DNA from: Ferirhizobium litorale | GTDB lineage: Bacteria; Pseudomonadota; Alphaproteobacteria; Rhizobiales; Rhizobiaceae | Reading direction: 5' to 3' | DNA length: 64,000 nt | Assembly (NCBI GenBank): GCA_030028905.1 | Contig: JALDYZ010000006.1 | Span: 124,001-188,000 of the forward strand | Part shown: positions 60,778 through 64,000 of the stretch, in pieces | Layout: the number at the start of each line of letters is the position of its first letter | How positions within the stretch are numbered: the first letter of the stretch is position 1 | Translations under genes and position numbers: made by a program | The notes under the pieces: generated by a model | Seen by the model: the letters and a program-made list of their open reading frames with translations, nothing else | What the model was told of the DNA's origin: nothing | The model's database searches: none

Positions 60778-62214
60778 ATGCGCCCAGTGTCAGAACAACT
60801 TGCCGTCTTCCCGGCCTTCTTCCGCGTGTCGGGAAAAGTGGCGGCCGTGTTCGGCAATGGCGATGAAGCCTTTGCGAAGGCCCGCCTGCTGACGAATACG
60901 CAGGTGCGCATCGTCGCGTATGCCGAAAGGCCCGCCCAGGACTACGCCGCCTTTCTCGCCGCAAGCGGTATCGAAGTGGTTCCCGGAGCCTTCGTGCCCG
61001 AGCAGGTGCACGGTGCGGCGCTTGTGTTTGCCGCAACCGGGGACGCTGTTCTCGACCGCCGGATCGTCGCGGCTGCCCGGCAGGAGAAGATCCCAGCAAA
61101 TGCGGTCGACCAACCGGAACATTGCGATTTCTTCACCCCGGCCCTGGTCAATCGCGCGCCGGTCGCCGTGGCAATCGGTACTGAAGGCGCTGGTCCTGTT
61201 CTGGCGCAGATGATCCGCGCCCAGATCGACCAGCTCCTGTCGCCTTCGCTCGGCAAGCTTGCGGAACTGGCGACCGGATATCGCGGTGCCGTAGAGCGCT
61301 TGCTGCCGCGAGGGGCTGCACGGCGCATCTTCTGGCGCCGGTTCTTCACCGGACCGGTCGCCGACGCCGTCTTGACCGGAAACATCTCGGAAGCGCGACG
61401 CACCGCGACCGACCTGCTCGATCAGTCCGAAACGATTGATGGTCATGTCTGGCTCGTCGGTGCAGGCCCCGGTGCCGAGGACCTGCTGACGCTTCGCGCC
61501 CAGCGCGTCATGATGGAAGCCGATGTGATCGTCTACGATGCGCTGGTGCCGCAGGCGATCGTCGACATGGGACGGCGTGACGCCGAGCGCATTTCCGTCG
61601 GCAAGCGCAAGGGATGCCATACGAAATCGCAGGAGGAGATCAACCATCTTCTCGTTGAGCTGGGGCAGGACGGCAAGCGTGTCGTTCGCCTCAAGTCGGG
61701 CGATCCGTTGGTCTACGGCCGCGCTGCCGAAGAAATGGCCGCATTGCGCGCTGCGGGCATTTCCTACGAGATCGTTCCCGGCATCACGTCTGCCTTTGCG
61801 GCTGCTGCCGATTTCGAGTTGCCGCTGACATTGCGCGGCGTCGCCTCGTCGCTGATCTTCACGACCGGCCACGACCTGACCGGCGACGTGCTGCCCGATT
61901 GGGCAAGCCTTGCCGTTTCAGGCGCGACCGTTGCCGTCTACATGGGGCGCACGGTCGCAGCCTCCGTCGCCGAGCGACTGATGCAGGCGGGCTTGCCGGA
62001 CGAGACCACGGTGGCGGTCATCGAGAACGCCAGCCGGCGCGATCGCCGCCTGCTGCACGGAACCCTCAAGGATCTGCCCGGGCTGCAGCATCGCGATGAA
62101 CTGACCGGACCGGTCATGGTTATCATCGGCGACGCCGTCGCGGGCGCGAATTTCGAACACTCCGAGGCGCTCGCGACCCAGCACGCGACCGCCCACGAAC
62201 TTGCAAGGAACTGA
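60778..62214 (+). CDS. cysG: Siroheme synthase CysG
   Basis: 478 residues. The N-terminal half (to about 210) is the precorrin-2 dehydrogenase/ferrochelatase module (PAFFRVSGKVAAVFGNGDEA, VFAATGDAVLDRRIVAAAR); the C-terminal half is uroporphyrinogen-III methyltransferase (VWLVGAGPGAEDLLTLRAQR, GKRKGCHTKSQEEIN, RLKSGDPLVYGRAAEEM, VYMGRTVAASVAERL). It makes siroheme, the cofactor of the CysI encoded two genes on. The ATG at 60778 has AAGGA seven bases upstream; the ATG at 60770 is out of frame. Confidence 0.97.
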   Translation: MRPVSEQLAVFPAFFRVSGKVAAVFGNGDEAFAKARLLTNTQVRIVAYAERPAQDYAAFLAASGIEVVPGAFVPEQVHGAALVFAATGDAVLDRRIVAAARQEKIPANAVDQPEHCDFFTPALVNRAPVAVAIGTEGAGPVLAQMIRAQIDQLLSPSLGKLAELATGYRGAVERLLPRGAARRIFWRRFFTGPVADAVLTGNISEARRTATDLLDQSETIDGHVWLVGAGPGAEDLLTLRAQRVMMEADVIVYDALVPQAIVDMGRRDAERISVGKRKGCHTKSQEEINHLLVELGQDGKRVVRLKSGDPLVYGRAAEEMAALRAAGISYEIVPGITSAFAAAADFELPLTLRGVASSLIFTTGHDLTGDVLPDWASLAVSGATVAVYMGRTVAASVAERLMQAGLPDETTVAVIENASRRDRRLLHGTLKDLPGLQHRDELTGPVMVIIGDAVAGANFEHSEALATQHATAHELARN

Positions 62215-62218
62215 AGAC

Positions 62219-62533
62219 ATGGTTGACAAGGTCCTGACCGCAAACCGCCTGGGCGACGGCATAGCCGTCTGGCTCAATGCGGCCGGAGAGTGGAGCGAAT
62301 CGCTCCAGGAGGCGCTTGTCGCCAGGCACGCGGAGGCTGTTGCCACGATCGAGGAGATCGGCCGCAAATCCTATGCCGACAACGAGGTCGTCGACGTCAA
62401 CGTCGTCGACGTCCAGGAAGTGAATGGCATCCTGCGACCGTTGCGCCTGCGCGAGCGCATTCGCGCAGAGGGCCCGACCATCGAATACGCCGCCGGCTAT
62501 ACTGCCGCCGACGCTGAATTTATCGCTGCCTGA
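62219..62533 (+). CDS. DUF2849 protein of the sulfite-reductase operon
   Basis: 104 residues from the ATG at 62219 (MVDKVLTANRLGDGIAVWLN). It lies 4 bases after cysG and 8 bases before cysI. From memory DUF2849 is confined to alphaproteobacterial cysG-cysI operons, function unknown. It has a beta-rich start (GIAVWLNAAGEW) and a helical middle; a partner or assembly role in sulfite reduction is plausible but unproven. Confidence 0.88.
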   Translation: MVDKVLTANRLGDGIAVWLNAAGEWSESLQEALVARHAEAVATIEEIGRKSYADNEVVDVNVVDVQEVNGILRPLRLRERIRAEGPTIEYAAGYTAADAEFIAA

Positions 62534-62541
62534 GGGTTCTT

Positions 62542-64000
62542 ATGTATCGCTACGACGAATTTGACCACGCCTTTGTCTCCGAGCGCGTCGAGCAGTTCCG
62601 CGACCAGGTGACCCGGCGCCTCGCCGGTGAGCTGTCCGAGGATGCCTTCAAGCCGTTGCGCCTGATGAACGGGGTCTATCTCCAGCTCCACGCCTACATG
62701 TTGCGCGTGGCCATTCCCTATGGAACGCTGTCGAGCCGGCAGATGCGCATGCTCGCCCATATCGCCCGCAAGTACGACCGCGGCTATGGGCATTTCACCA
62801 CCCGGCAGAATATTCAGTACAACTGGCCAAAACTCTCCGAAACTCCGGATATCCTCTCCGAACTGGCGAGCGTCGAGATGCATGCCATCCAGACTTCGGG
62901 CAACTGCATTCGCAACGTGACGGCCGATCATTTCGCCGGTGCCGCTGCGGACGAGGTCGCCGATCCGCGTCCCTATGCGGAAATCCTGCGCCAGTGGTCG
63001 TCCGTGCATCCCGAGTTTTCATTCCTGCCACGCAAGTTCAAGATCGCCGTCACCGGCGCCGAGCGCGACCGCGCCGCCATCCAGGTGCACGACATCGGCC
63101 TGCACCTGAAGAAGAACGAAGCCGGCGAACTGGGCTTTGCCGTCTATGTCGGCGGCGGCCAGGGCCGCACCCCGATGATCGCCAAGAAGATCCGCGACTT
63201 CCTTCCCGAGGCCGATCTCCTGTCCTACACCACCGCTATCGTGCGCGTGTACAACCTGCATGGCCGCCGCGACAACAAGTACAAGGCGCGCATCAAGATC
63301 CTGGTCCACGAGACCGGCGTCGAGGAACTGACCCGCGAGATCGAGGCCGAGTTCGCCGAACTGCGCAACACGGAATTGAAGCTGCCGGAGGCCGATATCC
63401 AGGCGATCGCCAGCTACTTCGCGCTTCCTGAAATGCCCGATCGCGCCGAAGGCTGGAGCCAGCTTGCGCAGTGGAAGAAGGCGGACGAGGACTTCGCACG
63501 CTGGGTTCAGCAGAATGTCCAGCCGCACAAGCATCCCGATTACGGCATGGTCACGATCTCGCTGAAGCCGATCGGCGGCATTCCTGGCGATGCCTCGGAT
63601 GCGCAGATGGAAGCCGTCGCCGATATCGCTGCGGAATACGCCTTCGACGAGATCCGCGTGAGCCATGAGCAGAACCTCATCCTGCCGCATGTGGCGCTGG
63701 CGGACCTCGAACCGGTCTACCGAGCCCTCGTGGCCGCCGGCCTTGCGACGGCCAATGCCGGGCTTATCACCGATATCATCGCCTGTCCCGGTCTGGACTA
63801 CTGTGCGCTGGCGAACGCACGCTCGATCCCCGTGGCGCAGGAAATCTCTAGTCGTTTCGGCGACCCGATCCGCCAGGCGGAGATCGGCGAACTGAAGATC
63901 AAGATCTCCGGCTGCATCAATGCCTGCGGCCACCACCATGTCGGCCATATCGGCCTCCTGGGCGTGGAAAAGAAGGGGGCCGAACTCTACCAGATCACGC
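62542..64000 (+). CDS. cysI: Sulfite reductase hemoprotein subunit, cut by the window edge
   Basis: 486 residues are visible from the ATG at 62542; the 3' end is outside the window. Nitrite/sulfite reductase superfamily: the ferredoxin-like repeat starts LRVAIPYGTLSSRQMRML and contains FTTRQNIQYNWP, TSGNCIRNVTADHFAG; the siroheme-[4Fe-4S] ligands are in ACPGLDYCALA (C-x5-C) and SGCINACGHHHVGHIG (C-x3-C). Reduces sulfite to sulfide. The gene order cysG-DUF2849-cysI is the alphaproteobacterial assimilatory operon. Confidence 0.95.
   Translation, partial: MYRYDEFDHAFVSERVEQFRDQVTRRLAGELSEDAFKPLRLMNGVYLQLHAYMLRVAIPYGTLSSRQMRMLAHIARKYDRGYGHFTTRQNIQYNWPKLSETPDILSELASVEMHAIQTSGNCIRNVTADHFAGAAADEVADPRPYAEILRQWSSVHPEFSFLPRKFKIAVTGAERDRAAIQVHDIGLHLKKNEAGELGFAVYVGGGQGRTPMIAKKIRDFLPEADLLSYTTAIVRVYNLHGRRDNKYKARIKILVHETGVEELTREIEAEFAELRNTELKLPEADIQAIASYFALPEMPDRAEGWSQLAQWKKADEDFARWVQQNVQPHKHPDYGMVTISLKPIGGIPGDASDAQMEAVADIAAEYAFDEIRVSHEQNLILPHVALADLEPVYRALVAAGLATANAGLITDIIACPGLDYCALANARSIPVAQEISSRFGDPIRQAEIGELKIKISGCINACGHHHVGHIGLLGVEKKGAELYQIT

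Overview
The window is a GC-rich (roughly 60%) stretch of an alphaproteobacterial chromosome, almost certainly from a member of the Rhizobiaceae. The evidence is gene content and order: VOC protein-kdsA-eno-ftsB-pdhA-pdhB-pdhC-SGNH hydrolase-DUF465-lpdA-lipA-ratA, then cinA/ispDF divergent from dusB-ntrB-ntrC-ntrY-ntrX-trkA-dat-hfq-hflX-mazG, then cysG-DUF2849-cysI. From memory this is the layout around the pdh/ntr loci of Sinorhizobium and relatives. Most of the window is core, vertically inherited chromosome; I see no prophage, CRISPR array, rRNA or tRNA.

Layout. 1-8.4 kb: bcp (cut by the window edge), a large AsmA/YhdP-like envelope protein, tyrS, anmK, a membrane GGDEF protein and an alpha/beta hydrolase. 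8.4-15.8 kb: a seven-gene SUF iron-sulfur operon (group I cysteine desulfurase, sufB, sufC, sufD, sufS, DUF59/sufT-like, sufA) behind a promoter that overlaps an Irr-type ICE box. 15.8-20.8 kb: the accessory part, with an Lrp/LysE pair, a VOC protein, an orphan flagellar-rod-like protein, a cupin, an RTX protein and about 1 kb of non-coding DNA with palindromic repeats and an IS110-family transposase remnant. 20.8-25.4 kb: gcvT-gcvH-gcvP on the minus strand under a tandem glycine riboswitch. 25.5-32.5 kb: small unknown genes, a HemG-like flavodoxin behind an FNR/FixK box, crcB, rluC, HAD hydrolase, ATP12, a lipoprotein, a VOC protein and kdsA. 32.5-45.7 kb: a chemoreceptor, eno, ftsB, the pyruvate dehydrogenase complex and lipoate synthase, with a second perfect FNR/FixK box before the DUF465 gene. 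45.7-60 kb: isoprenoid, tRNA modification, nitrogen two-component systems, potassium uptake, D-amino-acid transaminase, hfq, hflX, mazG and a broken nucleoside deaminase. 60.8-64 kb: siroheme synthase, DUF2849 and sulfite reductase (cut by the window edge).

How the genes work together. The SUF operon, LipA and the lipoyl-dependent complexes (PDH, glycine cleavage) form a functional chain: Fe-S clusters feed LipA, LipA lipoylates GcvH, PdhB and PdhC, and Lpd reoxidises them. CysG makes siroheme for CysI. NtrBC/NtrYX with dusB form the classic nitrogen-control locus.

I did not find a clearly new multi-gene system. The best leads are regulatory (ICE box with a superimposed 9-bp inverted repeat at suf; two perfect anaeroboxes, each about 40 bp upstream of a predicted start site), plus a deletion pseudogene, an orphan rod-like protein and an RTX protein without a local secretion system. 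Family and synteny statements come from memory, not from database searches.
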